The notes under the pieces are model-generated. The model saw only the letters and a program-made list of their open reading frames with translations, was not told the origin of the DNA and did not search any database. From NCBI GenBank assembly GCA_964036315.1, contig OZ038487.1, positions 58,655,842-58,719,841 of the forward strand: a DNA stretch of 64,000 nt, given 5' to 3'. This document shows, one piece after another, positions 24,409 through 35,475 of the stretch. Within the stretch, counting starts at the first letter, position 1. Each line of letters begins with the position of its first letter. The DNA is from Acanthosepion esculentum (lineage: Eukaryota; Mollusca; Cephalopoda; Sepiida; Sepiidae). A program made the translations under genes and the position numbers.

Positions 24409-25196
24409 TTAGTCTTCGCTTCCCATTTTGTACGTTTTTAACTTGCTTAAATTGCTGCTTTCTTTCTTTTTCATATATTACTTTTCTTTTTTCTTTCTTT
24501 CTCTTTCTTTCTTTCTTTTTTTAAGTCCTCATTTGTCCTTTTTATTTATTTTCATAACTTGCTTGAATTTCCTCCTCCCTTTTCAAAGGACTTTTCTGAA
24601 GTTTCTTTCCTATTCTACGCATTCTATTCTACACTTCTTTATTCTCATGTTTACTTCTATGACCTTTTTCAATTTCTCTTTCTTCCTTTCTTTTAAATTC
24701 TCATTTTTTGTGTATTTATTTAACTCGATTAATTTGCCTCCTCGATTTTAAAGTCGTCCTTGACATCTTCCATTCTTTGAAATTTACCGTCTTCTTTAAG
24801 TTCATCTTTATTCTCGTTTTTCTTACTTGAATTTATTGTCTTTCATTTTCTTTCTTTCTTACTTTCTTTGTCTTTTTCTTTTTTTTTCTTCTTTCTGGGT
24901 TTTTACTCATTTCTTTATTTCAATTTCCTTTTTTTCCTGAATTACTATTTCCTCTTTCTTTCTTTCCTTCTTTCTTTCTTTCTTTCTTTTAGGCTTCAAT
25001 TCAGCTTTTTATATGATTTTTTTTAACTTGCTTGAATTGCTTCCTCTCTTCTGAAAGGACTTTTCCGCAGCTTCCTTCCTTTGAAATTTATGTTCTATTT
25101 TGCGCTACCCACATTTTTACGTGTATGAGTTTTATCAGTTTCTTTCTTTCGTTCTTTCTTACTATCGTTCATCCGATTTTAACTTCATTCATTCAT

Positions 25197-25227
<31 letters not shown>

Positions 25228-25430
25228 ACTTCCTTCACCCCTTTTACTTAATTCCGTCTATTTCAACGCACTCTTCTTCGATTTTCTATCCTCGTAGATT
25301 TACCTCCCTTTGTACTTTTTCCATCTTTTTATCATATATTTGTTCGTTTTCCATTTATTGTATTCCGTTCTGGTCTTTCTTTTTATTTTGGTCCGTTCAA
25401 TTATTTTATTTCCTGCCTTTATTTTGAGCT
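23300..25430. repeat. Polypyrimidine (CTTT)n-rich tract, 2.1 kb
   Basis: The plus strand is dominated by C and T over about 2.1 kb, with pure CTTT runs near 24178-24215, 24355-24408 and 25195-25225 and diverged sequence between. The open frames here (LSFFLSFFLSFF) come from the repeat. Confidence 0.9.
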
Positions 25431-25431
25431 G

Positions 25432-25990
25432 AACGCAGAAGCTCGAAACCAGCAGAGAGGAAACGAAATTGAATGATGGCGAATCGACGGTGTAGCAAGC
25501 AAATGGATTGATGATGCGAGGGTGAGGTCGAGCGAAGTAAGTCTGTTAGTGATTGCGCCTTTCAAGATGGTTGCACTGCTGATGATGTTCCTCTAATGAT
25601 GACGACAATCATGATAATAGATAAAAGACCAACAGAAACAATAATAAAAGGCAACGATTGTGGGGGAAATCTTCTGATTATCCAAGTTACTTATTCGTGT
25701 GAATAGTTTACTTACGCCAATTCAGTTTAGCTTAGATAAAAATACTTTAAGACTTATAATGTGCGGTTGGTTATCCAGCTTGCCTTAGTCTAGCGTTTTG
25801 TATGGATAATCAGCGAAGTGATTATGTAGCGCCAGATTAACAAAATGAGAAAACAGTTATGCCATGAAAATCCACATTAGAAGTCATATTTAGTGATTTA
25901 CTAAGAGTTCTAGATGTGGTACAAGGCCGTAAATAATTATCGCGATCCGAGGATTGCACTCGATCCTACTTCTTCTACGGGCTGTGTGCC
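25432..25990. other. No recognisable feature
   Basis: Starts with a purine-richer stretch at the end of the pyrimidine tract. No supported gene. Confidence 0.45.
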
Positions 25991-25994
25991 TTCA

Positions 25995-26660
25995 GGACGG
26001 TGACGATCATGTCTATCCACAATTTCCTGTCCTTTGTAGCTCTTAATAAATGTTTTATTTTTGTTATTTCTCCAAAACTTTGTCCCGCTATCCATTTAGG
26101 TACGTTATGCATTGTTTTCCTTTGTCACTCCGTCCATCGATCTGTCTTGTGCGTGTCAAATTTTCGAAGACACTCTTTCCTCATTATGGTCCCTAGAAAT
26201 GTTAACTCTGTTGGAACCTAGGGAATGTTACTGAATAGACTAATCAAACGAAGGTTGGTAATGAACGATAATACAAGACAAGCACAATACATATAAGATT
26301 CGCCAGCGGCGCGTAGAATTAGTCAACTGCTAGAAGTGAGACAAGTGAATTCCACTATGAATCTTCAACTGCAGACCAACATACAGTATTTACTACTAAG
26401 GTGAACGGGAACATACACATTATCGTCCGTACGTATGCTACAGCACTCTCTCTTCCTGATATTAAGTATAAGTGTCCTTTTTTATTTTCTTTAAAAGTTC
26501 GCCTTTTCACATTTTTCGATTTATGTTATTCTCAGTATCCTTCTGTGGAACCTTATGTCGGTCGCTTCATGCCTTTCTTCATCTGGGAAGAAACTGACCA
26601 ATATTCACAGAAGTACTGTTATTCCATCACAGCTCAGTACTCTTTTCATTGTCTCTAAGA
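25995..26660 (-). mobile_element. LINE 3' end (craniofacial-2-like family), interrupted
   Basis: Minus strand 26105-25995 encodes WIAGQSFGEITKIKHLLRAT followed by KDRKLWIDMI, the C-terminal end of this LINE family. Upstream coding (26650-26460) gives RFHRRILRIT, the YRRMLRIS block. Between them lies about 250 bases (26209-26455) that does not fit the protein and starts TGTTGGAACC, apparently an insertion. Confidence 0.75.
26209..26455. other. Insertion in LINE, possible solo LTR
   Basis: Begins TGTTGG and contains ACATATAAGA and CCAACA (ending 26381). The TG..CA ends and TATA-like element suggest a small LTR, but no 5-base target duplication is visible, so the nature of the insert is uncertain. 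Confidence 0.25.
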
Positions 26661-26661
26661 C

Positions 26662-27335
26662 ATCTGTTGTTGTTGCTTGGATGATTTCTTTAGCGGTATA
26701 TCAACATCTATGGGTTATTTAATGATGAAATCAAAATATTTTTGATGCAAATCTATACTTTCAACAACAGATAAAATATATCGTTGGTCATTTTGCTATA
26801 TAATGTATTGTTGGTAATTTTATGATAAATAGGTATTGTTAGTATTTTTATATGAAAATGTATTCCTGGTATTTTCACTATTAAAATATATTTTTATACT
26901 TTCATAGTGTTTTTCTTGTTTAGGCCTTTACTATTTTCCCATAGCTGGGAGACTAAAAGGTGCTAGCACGACGAGTTAGGGTGGACCTGGGAACAACAGC
27001 AAATATTGGTTTGTTTCTACGCTCCTTAAAACCTCCATTCTCCCAATCAGAGGCCTTATTGCTGGATGTAGTGTATTGTCATACCAGAGTAAGTGATCTA
27101 GGGATACAATCTTACACTATATTGCAATTCACGCGAAAACTTCATTAGTTTGTTTACGACATTTCCTTTTAGAAGAAAGTACTTTCACAGTTATATTCTG
27201 AGTTTAGTGTCTATACTTGTTTGTTAACTGAAGAATTAGTATAATAACGGTAATTATGCGACTGCGATACTCAATATGAAGATAATTGCTATTGTAATGT
27301 ATAACTGTATTTCTTCCTGTGAGAGAAACAGCTGT
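26662..27335. other. No recognisable feature
   Basis: AT-rich with an imperfect internal repeat of TATTGTTGGT/TATTCCTGGT phrases at 26780-26860. Confidence 0.45.
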
Positions 27336-27340
27336 TTTAA

Positions 27341-27746
27341 CCCATTAACTGTCAAATTTTTTTAATGCGAATTTTTGGCCCAGACAGGTGTTTTAGGAGT
27401 TTATTTATTTCTTATGTTTAATTTCAGTAGTTACCATTGTCATTTTATAGAAACTAGAACATCAAATATATATGTGTATGAAACATCAAAAAATAATATT
27501 GATTAGAAACAAAAAAAAATACTTTTCAAAATAGTCATTGTTTTTCTACTCGTGAAATGTAAAACTACGACAGAAAGTGTCTTCTTACGGCTAATAATAA
27601 AAACTAAATAAAATAAAGGCTAAGTGTTGTAAAATATACCTTTTCAAATGCAATGTATGTAAGCAATTCAATGTAAATACAAGGAATAACCTGTAGTGAG
27701 TTTAATTTTAACAGATCCCCAAATGGGGCTCATGGCAGGTAATGGG
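27341..27746. mobile_element. piggyBac-like MITE with TTAA target duplication
   Basis: Flanked on both sides by TTAA (27337-27340 and 27747-27750). Terminal inverted repeats are CCCATTAACTGTCA on the left and, inverted, CCCATTACCTGCCA on the right (12 of 14). TTAA duplication and CCC-starting ends are the hallmarks of piggyBac elements. The 406-base body is AT-rich and non-coding, so it depends on a transposase encoded elsewhere. Confidence 0.8.
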
Positions 27747-27756
27747 TTAATGTATG

Positions 27757-28056
27757 GTACTGAACCTGATACATTAACGCACCTTCCGATTAAAGATATA
27801 CAACACCGGACTAAAATCATATGCAAACAAAAATATAGCATTAATGGCTAATTACCTTTAAGGTCACCAGACATCACCTTCTAATTACAGAGAGATGCCT
27901 AGCTGGACTTAATATACACTGATTCCAAAATTTCAAGTGATAATCGATATTAACCCGACTTAGCTCTTGGAACATAACCGTGATATAAGACCGAGCAAAA
28001 TGCTCAGTTTTGATCAAATATGCAGCTATCGTTGAACCTGACACTTTAACGCACTT
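27757..28056 (-). repeat. Dispersed repeat with terminal direct repeats
   Basis: Reverse-complement copy of 45296-45520 (shared CGGTCTTATATC, GATTATCACTT, CCTTAAAGGTAATT). Both ends carry the same 21-base phrase with GAACCTGA..C..TTAACGCAC (27762 and 28034), so the unit of about 270 bases is bounded by direct repeats, as in a tandem dimer or tiny LTR element. Confidence 0.6.
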
Positions 28057-28131
28057 ATGTAAATTTCCATCTGCACAGCCGCTGTGCACATTACTTTATT
28101 AGGTAGTGAGAGTTGGGGTAGAGGGATAGCT

Positions 28132-28134
<3 letters not shown>

Positions 28135-28213
<79 letters not shown>
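28135..28213. repeat. (TA)n microsatellite
   Basis: About 39 TA units. Confidence 0.98.
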
Positions 28214-28216
<3 letters not shown>

Positions 28217-28289
28217 AACTTCTGTATATATTTGTTTATCTTGCTTGATACGATAGCTTTTCCCTACTGGATACATTCACTGATTTATA

Positions 28290-29005
28290 AATTAATCAAT
28301 GGCTCAATGTTCTTGACAATATAAAAGGATATAAGCTAAGAGTATCTTTTACATTGCTTATATTCATATATTCCCGTTCATCTTTATAGAAATTAGTTAG
28401 CTGCCGTTTAACAACTGTGTGTGCCATCCAGGTTGTATGAAACTTAAATCAGTCGTAATCGCCCGCAACAAGAACTGACAAGCTATCGCCCTTTTAGTCT
28501 TCTTATCTTATTATTCCATATCAAAGCTGACCTATTATTTATTAACCTGAGATCAATGCACGGCACTATCCTCATGTTATCGAATAAGAATCGAACGGCC
28601 TCTTATTCTGACACCATAACCAAATCTCGAAGAAAACCATACCCGAATAGATTTATGCGTATTTACTAGTATATCCATGGCTTCGTAGAGCTTCCTAGAC
28701 GGAACGGGACAGAGAGTTCAATCCAATGGATTCAACGGCCACGTGTTTTTGAGAGAGGTGGGTCTTAAATTTGGAGGACATCGACTAATTACCGCTAATT
28801 TGAAATTTTGGGTGGTGCAGATGATTTGTGCTTACCCCTACTTATTAAGATATTTTTTTTATTTTTAACTTAGCTGAGTTGGAATTCGGTGACAGATTGC
28901 CTCCTCATCTCCAGTAGTCTCATCAATATTTATACCAACATAAAAATCAGTTCTGTTACATTTTTCTTTATTTGCTAACGTTTCTAGTACCTCAAAGTTT
29001 ATCAG
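28290..29005. other. No recognisable feature
   Basis: Nothing supported. Confidence 0.45.
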
Positions 29006-29009
29006 TAAA

Positions 29010-30030
29010 ATCTTTACCAACATATTCATGATGTTAATGGGATCATTCGATGCTCATTGTGGGACAGGATAGTTTAAGCCATATTTGCTGCAAAATTATT
29101 ATAGCAATGTCCAATATGGAGACTATATTTTGCTATTTTACTCAATACTGGTTTAGCTCAAATTAATACCGGCCGGCTAGGTGTATGATTTTGGGAACGA
29201 ACGCCCTAGTCTTTTTCTTTTGTGTTTATGTGAGGGACTAATCTTTTTGCTCGCTGGCATAGCATTTATATAATTTTCTGTAGTCTACTGTCTCTTTTGT
29301 CCACCAGATTTGAACCCCATTGAACACGTTGCAAACTTTATTAAATTCTTGGCAGTCACACCCGACAATCACGTCTTCGTTCTAAAAAGTGCGGCCATGT
29401 TGCCGGTTAGGTATATACCCACGCAGCCACTCCAGCATATTGTAGATTCCAATTCAGGTCGCGTAGGCCCCGTTATTCAGGCGAATGGGGGAGATAGGCT
29501 TTATTACCTAAAGGCCTATTTTGGGGTCTTCAGATTATGCACTAAATTGATTACAAGGACGCCCTGTCTAACTTCCACTTAGTCTAGTTGATCTTTTACC
29601 CGGCATATTTTAACCCTAATGGCCTATTTTTTGACTTCAGAATATGCATAGTTTTTTTTTTCTGTTTAATACCTTCAGATTTGCTTTAGATAGGGAAAAG
29701 CGTTCTAAACGATGCCAGTCCCATGGACAACTTATCAATGATGATAATGGAATCATACGATTTTTATAGCGGGCGAATTGTTCAAGGCATTCTTCCTGCA
29801 AAAATTGTGTAAAATTATTATAGCAACGTCCAATGAGGAGACTATATTTTGTGATACATAAAATTATTTTTTTTACTTATTAATGGTTTCCACAAATTAA
29901 TGCCGACTGTGCCGGTGTATAATCTCGTGAACGAACGCTCGAATATTTTTCTCGCGAGAATGTGAGGGACTAAACTTTTCCCACACTAGTACAGCATTTA
30001 TATAACTTTATGTCATCTTGGTGTCTTGTG
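29010..30030. repeat. Element flanked by about 280-base direct repeats
   Basis: 29020-29290 and 29725-30030 are direct copies: GATGTTAATGGGATCAT versus GATGATAATGGAATCAT, then TTATAGCAA.GTCCAAT, GGAGACTATATTTTG, GAACGAACGC and TGTGAGGGACTAA, CATTTATATAA. They enclose about 430 bases with no recognised coding domain. The arrangement resembles a short LTR element (TRIM-like) or a tandem duplication of a 705-base unit. Confidence 0.65.
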
Positions 30031-30034
30031 TGTG

Positions 30035-30695
30035 TATATATCGTAAGTCTGGATTGTTTGACTTTCTGTTTATATATGAGAGTCACCACTAACATCCTTT
30101 GTGGATCTATTCTGCACTTGGTAGCCATCAATTCATGCTCTAGATCAACTCTTTGATGCACCTAACATTTTTAATGTTCTCATCTGACATCAAAATAGAA
30201 AGTTATTTTAGTATATCTTAGGTTGAGCCAAGTATATATTGGGTTCACAAAAGATCATCTACTCTTAGAACAAAGGTTTCAGATTGACATTAAAACTGAT
30301 TTAGACATCTGGCGTTTCCTCGCGGGAATCACATAGTGCCGTGACCAGAAACGTCATAGCGTTTCAACGATCAAACTAGAGATCAAAGCAATTTTACTGC
30401 GTGTGAGATACTTGAAGTAAAACAAAAAAAGGGGAATTAAAAAAAGAAAAAAAGGAAGAGAAGATGAATGTAAATTAAGAAAGAAATATGATCAATCATA
30501 AAATTATGCTTACGGCTCCCCAAATACAGCTGAACACATTTCAGTAAAATTCTCCAAAATCACAACAGAAAAGAAGCTCGGCAAGACACAATTGTTACTT
30601 CGGGAAAAATGGTAATGTTTCATTTAAGCAAATGACGCACAGAGATGTTGGAACACTTCATGTCATATAAAAAAGAAAACCTGCATATCATTACA
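30035..30695. other. No recognisable feature
   Basis: Nothing supported. Confidence 0.45.
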
Positions 30696-30697
30696 AA

Positions 30698-31069
30698 CAG
30701 GTTGATTGAAATGTAATTCCCTATTTTAAAATACTTATAATTTGTTTATTAAGTATAATTTTTACAAGAAACGGATATGAGGAGAAAGCGTTTAGCATTA
30801 GGTTGTATTTAAAATTCGATATGGGCACCAGATTTCGCTACCAGCTTCTCGAGCTGCTCATGAATTGCGTCAACTGATTTCACCAGGAACCCTTGTGGTA
30901 TAGAAGACATAACTTCTTGTATTCACCCTTTAAGTTTTTGCAAAATCTTGGTTTGGTATAGTAGACTTGCTCCTTTAACCAACCCCAAAGAAAAAGTCAC
31001 AGGGTATTAGTCAGGACTACTGGCTGGCCACTCATACATAAAATAGGGGGTCACTTTTTAGTAACTCTG
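30698..31069 (-). mobile_element. Truncated Tc1/mariner-type element with transposase C-terminus
   Basis: Terminal repeats: CAGGTTGATTGAAATG..TTCCCTATTTTA at the left and, inverted, CAGAGTTACTAAAAAGTGAC..CCCTATTTTA at the right, where TA follows. On the minus strand near 31040-30830 the sequence encodes EWPASSPD, then a degraded FF.WG block and SIPQGFLVKSVDAIHEQLEK ending at a GAHIEF-like C-terminus. SPD followed by FFLWG is the third catalytic region of this transposase type. The N-terminus and first two catalytic residues are deleted. A related hairpin lies at 44961-45089. Confidence 0.75.
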
Positions 31070-31109
31070 TATATTTAACTGGGCATGTTCGCAACAATCA
31101 AAATCTTCT

Positions 31110-32175
31110 TCTATCTGCCGTGTTCCTTTAGGACATAAAGGACGTTCTCCCTCTACAACTGCCTATCCTTTGTGGCTCTTAGCAATGTTTGTTTTTTTAC
31201 TGTCTCCCAATTCTCTTTCTGCCATCTATTTACACAAGATTCTTAGTTTACTCGTTGCATTCCTCTGTTTCTCTTGCCTTCTATATATCCTGTGTGTGTC
31301 AAATTCTCTAATTCCTCTTTCCTTATTGTTGTAACTGAGTTATGAAAAACTAGTAAAAAACTGGAATTGGTTTAACAAGTTTATTACCTTTTCTACAGGA
31401 AAACATAATGTAGAATAAAAACTAGGGAAGTGTATATTCAGCCGTGAATGACTAACTGTTCTCAGCAAAGGCTACTGCTGCTGCTGTTCCTTCTCCTACT
31501 CCTCTTGATGTAGGAGTATTTTTATGTCTTTCGTCCGACTGCCAAACTTGTAGGGAAAGTCATTCACGGCTCAACATAGTCTTTCCTAGTTTTTATTCTA
31601 CATTATGTATCCCTGTAGCCAAAAGTCATGAACTTGTTCTCCCTCAGCACACTTATTAATATTCCACAACTTAGATATGACTTTTTCTGATATTAAGCAG
31701 AAGTTTTCTTTTCGTTTCTATTTTCCATAAAATACCCTCTTTGCTCACAACTCCTATCCAGGATGTTCTCAGCATTCTTCTGTAGAACCCCATCTCCATT
31801 GCTCCAGATCTCTTCTTCATTGTTAAGGAAATTTGCCAGCATTCACTGCTATTTATAATATTACATAGTATGTTAGTACGCTTTTCTTTGTTGCTATCGA
31901 AATTTTCCTGATTCTTAATACTTTATTTAGCTTTTGTAAGGCATTTTGCTCCATTTCAATGCATCTGGGGCACAATTTCTGCGCTTTGTTAGAATTTTCC
32001 ACGTATTTTTTAAATAATTTATATCTTTTTATTCCTTTTAGATATTCTCTTTAGTCTGGCGTAATGTCCAAACACTTGTCTTTCTTTTTATTTTTGGAAT
32101 GTGTCTTCGTAATTGTATATCATATTTTCCGTCGTCCGTTACAAAACTACTCAGTTTCTCCTGAAAAATTCGCTA
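31110..32175 (-). mobile_element. LINE 3' part (craniofacial-2-like family), split by a foldback element
   Basis: Minus strand coding remnants in order: TDDGKYDIQLRR near 32125, a CAPDALKW block, RDLEQWRWGSTEE near 31810 (normally the EMW.YRRMLR box), KRKENFCLIS near 31720, RQEKQRNATSKLRILCKWMA near 31280, and the final LLRATKDR..L block near 31180. All belong downstream of the palm of the same LINE family as 25995 and 43800. A 240-base foldback element interrupts it at 31387-31625. Multiple stops and frameshifts make it a pseudogene. Confidence 0.75.
31387..31625. repeat. Foldback element inserted in LINE
   Basis: Arms of about 65 bases: the left starts CTACAGG (31393), then ACATAATGTAGAATAAAAAC and ends GCCGTGAATGACT (31453). 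The right (31558-31618) is its reverse complement with about 8 differences. The 104-base centre includes a (CTG)n patch. Flanking CTTTT/AAAAG extends the symmetry slightly. Confidence 0.9.
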
Positions 32176-32268
32176 CAATTTCGAAGGCGACGGTTGAAAC
32201 TAGGCGTTAGGTTAATTAATTTTTTTCATGAACATTTTAAGTAATGCCCGTTGTATATACCAGGAGTG

Positions 32269-32272
<4 letters not shown>

Positions 32273-32337
<65 letters not shown>

Positions 32338-32339
32338 GT
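32273..32339. repeat. (TA)n microsatellite
   Basis: TA run of about 31 units followed by imperfect copies. Confidence 0.97.
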
Positions 32340-32344
32340 TGTTT

Positions 32345-33394
32345 TAAAAGAAAAAAGAAAAAAGAAAGAAAAAAAGAAGAAAAATCGTTGTATACCACGA
32401 ATAAATTGTTGTTTCGCAAGTGAAATTTATCGCTAAGAGTTATATATATTAACGACATTTAATGTATTGTATTTGTTAGACTAATTATATAGTGGCATGA
32501 ATTTAATCCATTTATATGTAAGTGTAACATTTATCTGTTGTTGTTTTTATGAAAGTCGTTGTAATTTTCTGAATTCGAGGAAAGCATTTTTGTAATGTTT
32601 ATTTTGTTTGTCTTTGACTAGTGGCTCATTATCACCGATCTTTTTAATCTATTATTAGTTATATTCAAAGATTCTTTTACAACATTTAGTATGAATTTTA
32701 ATTCTTTACATATTCTTATTTATTAATTTCAAAATTGAAAACGGTTTCCCAGTCATAACGTTATTTTGTCGCGATTTTACTACTAGTCAATTTGTTTCAA
32801 TTTTTTTAAACAACAACAAAAATAATGATAATAACAATAATAAAAATAATAAAAGTTTCTCTTATACTTTATAATAATTTATACTTTGTAGCAATACATT
32901 ACACATTGATGACGATGTGTTTACTCCTACATCCAGTGTATGCTCTATGCGTGTAAGTGGAGGTGGGTAGAAGTAGTACCTTTGTTATTCGTCTGCTTCT
33001 CTTATTATTAAGATGGACGGGCAACACTGATCCTCAACCATACCCTAAATCTCTACGCGCCGAACCCTGTAAACCGCTTCAGAAAGCGGGCTAAATCTCG
33101 TGAAATTACTATCGAAAGTTGCTTCGCACTTCTGTGCACTGCTAGTACCGGAGAGGTCTAACACCGTGATAATAAAAACTGAGCGGCGTTGTTCATTGTG
33201 TTCGTGGCAAATATTTGCGCCAAATCCTTGTTAGCAGCACTTCCAATAATTGTGGCTGGTTCTACACAAGCCTTCACCACTCTAAACAAATCTTTTGTGT
33301 GGATAGTCTGCAGTTCAGTTCCGTGTTCTTTCTTTCTTATTCCATCTGAGCAACAAGTCCAATAAACAAAAAATAAATTCCGATAACCCAAAAA
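32345..33394. other. No recognisable feature
   Basis: AT-rich. A minus-strand 77-codon frame at 33391-33158 has no recognisable family. Confidence 0.45.
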
Positions 33395-33570
33395 TACTAT
33401 TCTTAAAAAGTGCTCAATACAGAGTAGAACAAATATAATTTATTCGAAAATGATAACAAGATATCTTATAAAATCATCACAAAACATCATCAATTGATAA
33501 GACACTAGAAATGTTGAAACAAAATGGCTATTTTTTGTGATTTTATAACATATTTTTGTCATAATTTTCG

Positions 33571-33582
<12 letters not shown>
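33395..33582. repeat. Hairpin repeat next to (TA)n
   Basis: 33437-33484 and 33533-33582 are inverted copies (AATTTATTCGAAAAT outside, ATAAAATCA inside). The block 33395-33440 also matches the start of the window, so it is a dispersed family. The right arm runs straight into a TA array. Confidence 0.75.
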
Positions 33583-33623
<41 letters not shown>

Positions 33624-33699
33624 TAGATAGATAGATATAGATAGATAGATAGATAGATAGATATGTGTGTGTGTGTGTGTGCGTGTGCGTGTGTGTGAT
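33576..33699. repeat. (TA)n-(GATA)n-(GT)n microsatellite
   Basis: Consecutive TA, GATA-type and GT runs. Confidence 0.96.
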
Positions 33700-33701
33700 A
33701 A

Positions 33702-34235
33702 GATAATAGATTTCATCATGGCTAAGCGGAGACGCACACTTAACATCACATGGAAGTATTTGTTTCCGGTCACTGTTGCCCCCCCCCCCACCAAGATCTG
33801 AATGTAGCAGCATTGGAACAATAATAGTTCTCAACCAGATGCGATGGTCGGGAAGCGTTGTGAGAATGAGGAATAACATGATACCCTAAACACTTTTCTA
33901 CGGGGAACTGAAGACAGGATAGCCTCCAAAACAAAACCTCAGGAGCAAGATAAATTGGAAGATAATCTGAATGTTCAGCACATGGATGTGCAGCATTGGG
34001 AAGAACTGATTCAAATCTTACAGAATGGAGACCCTTTATTCGGGAAGGGTGCGACACTTTTGAGGATGAAGGTCTCAGGCATGCTCAGCTAAAGCGTGAT
34101 CTTTAAAGAGTCATTCACACCGATTTGTCGACTAATATGCAGACTTGGAAATGTAACGTGCTTGTGAGCGCGTATTGCTGCCGTAGGTAGGTTGTGTAAA
34201 GAATTTGAAATGTCATCACAACAACCAGAAGCAAG
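33702..34235. other. No recognisable feature
   Basis: Includes a C11 homopolymer at 33780-33790. No supported gene. Confidence 0.45.
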
Positions 34236-34236
34236 C

Positions 34237-34565
34237 CAACTATGCCAACCACCCTCATCGTCCTACCAACTATGCCGAGCACACTCATCGTCCTACCAAC
34301 TATGCCGACCACTCGATTGTTCTGCCAACTATGTCGACCAACTTCATCGTCCTACCAAATATGCTGGCCACCCTCATCGACTTGCCTACTATGTCGACCA
34401 CTCTCATAGTCCTACCAACTATGCCGACCACCTTGATCATCCTTCCAACTATGCCGACCATCGTCATCGTCCTACCAACTATACCGATCGCCCTCTTCGC
34501 CCTACCACCTATGCCGACCGCCCGCATCGTCCTGCCAACTATGCCGACCTCCCTCATCGACCTGC
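34237..34565. repeat. 30-base minisatellite, 11 units
   Basis: Eleven units, ten of 30 bases and one of 29, on the consensus CAACTATGCCGACCACCCTC followed by ATCGTCCTAC. Because 30 is a multiple of three, the array stays open in two plus frames and one minus frame (for example NYADHPHRPT repeated). A start at 34192 and an end at 34836 would give 214 codons, but the 29-base unit shifts the phase and there is no flanking domain, so I do not call a gene. Confidence 0.93.
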
Positions 34566-34567
34566 CA

Positions 34568-35195
34568 ACTATACCTGTGTTGTTTGGAACGTTTGCAGAT
34601 TATCATCTCGACTGCGGAGGCACATGGTGGTGCAGAAGATAGTTATATCCAGTCAATTCAATCAAATATACAGCGTTTATCTGTCATATATGACCCTTAC
34701 CTATGAAATTAGATACTGGCCTCTTCTTAGGAGCCATGGATGGCGAAATGAGACGGAAGCCATCACAAATGTCGGGATGGTTGAGGGAGCGGCTCTCATT
34801 TGCGTGAGATGTAGTAATCACTTTGCATGTATATAAGCTATACTAAAATTTATATATAATAATATGCAAGTTTTCTCGTTGATATGAAATGAATCGTTCC
34901 ATCATCTCGGCGCGTCATTTTATTCAATGGAATATTACCATTTTTTCCCAAGTGAACAATGTGTCTTGATCTTCATTTATGGGCTCGTGCACTGATAATT
35001 AGGGCAATTACGTTGTGTTTTTGCCCTCCACCCAAAGAATATGTAATGCTGTTATGTGTTAATATTGTATGTGATAACCATTTCTTCCTGCTAGACTGAC
35101 TGTTGAGAAACTAGTGTGATGGAAATGACGGTGAAGTGTATATTGATGCAGGGTTGGTGTAAAAAACTTTCAACCTAGGATTGTATTGCATTTTT
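34568..35195. other. No recognisable feature
   Basis: Nothing supported. Confidence 0.45.
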
Positions 35196-35199
35196 TGTT

Positions 35200-35262
35200 T
35201 TTTTAATCAATTCCTCCCAAGCAAGGCGATAATGCCACTAAGATGCAAGGGGCTACAGTTAG
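35200..35262 (-). mobile_element. LINE 3' end fragment
   Basis: Contains AAGCAAGGCGATAATGCCAC, the reverse complement of the Jockey-like LINE 3' end block, next to a T-run that would be its A-tail side. No coding part remains. Confidence 0.6.
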
Positions 35263-35475
35263 TGATAGAGACCGATAAAAGCAGGTAGCAGAAACCCAAT
35301 CTTAAAACGGTTACCGACAACTAAAAGCAGCTATTATAGCCAACACTGTACACTCCAATTGATTCAGCGCACACAATTTGATCTGAAAAATTAAAATTGT
35401 GGTGATCGCTGGTAACAGAACCTTTGTGCCCAGATTAAAACAGTCAGAATCAGTCTTTACAATGGACATTTTAAA

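Noticed and set aside
24123..24524. 133-codon and neighbouring frames rich in F, L and S
   Set aside because: Produced by the CTTT-rich pyrimidine tract, overlapping in all three frames of the same strand.
26209..26413. Solo LTR with TGTTGG..CCAACA or ..AACA ends
   Set aside because: No matching target duplication at either possible end; kept only as a low-confidence insertion.
34192..34836. 214-codon frame over the minisatellite
   Set aside because: Open because the 30-base period is a multiple of three; another plus frame and a minus frame are open as well, and there is no flanking domain.
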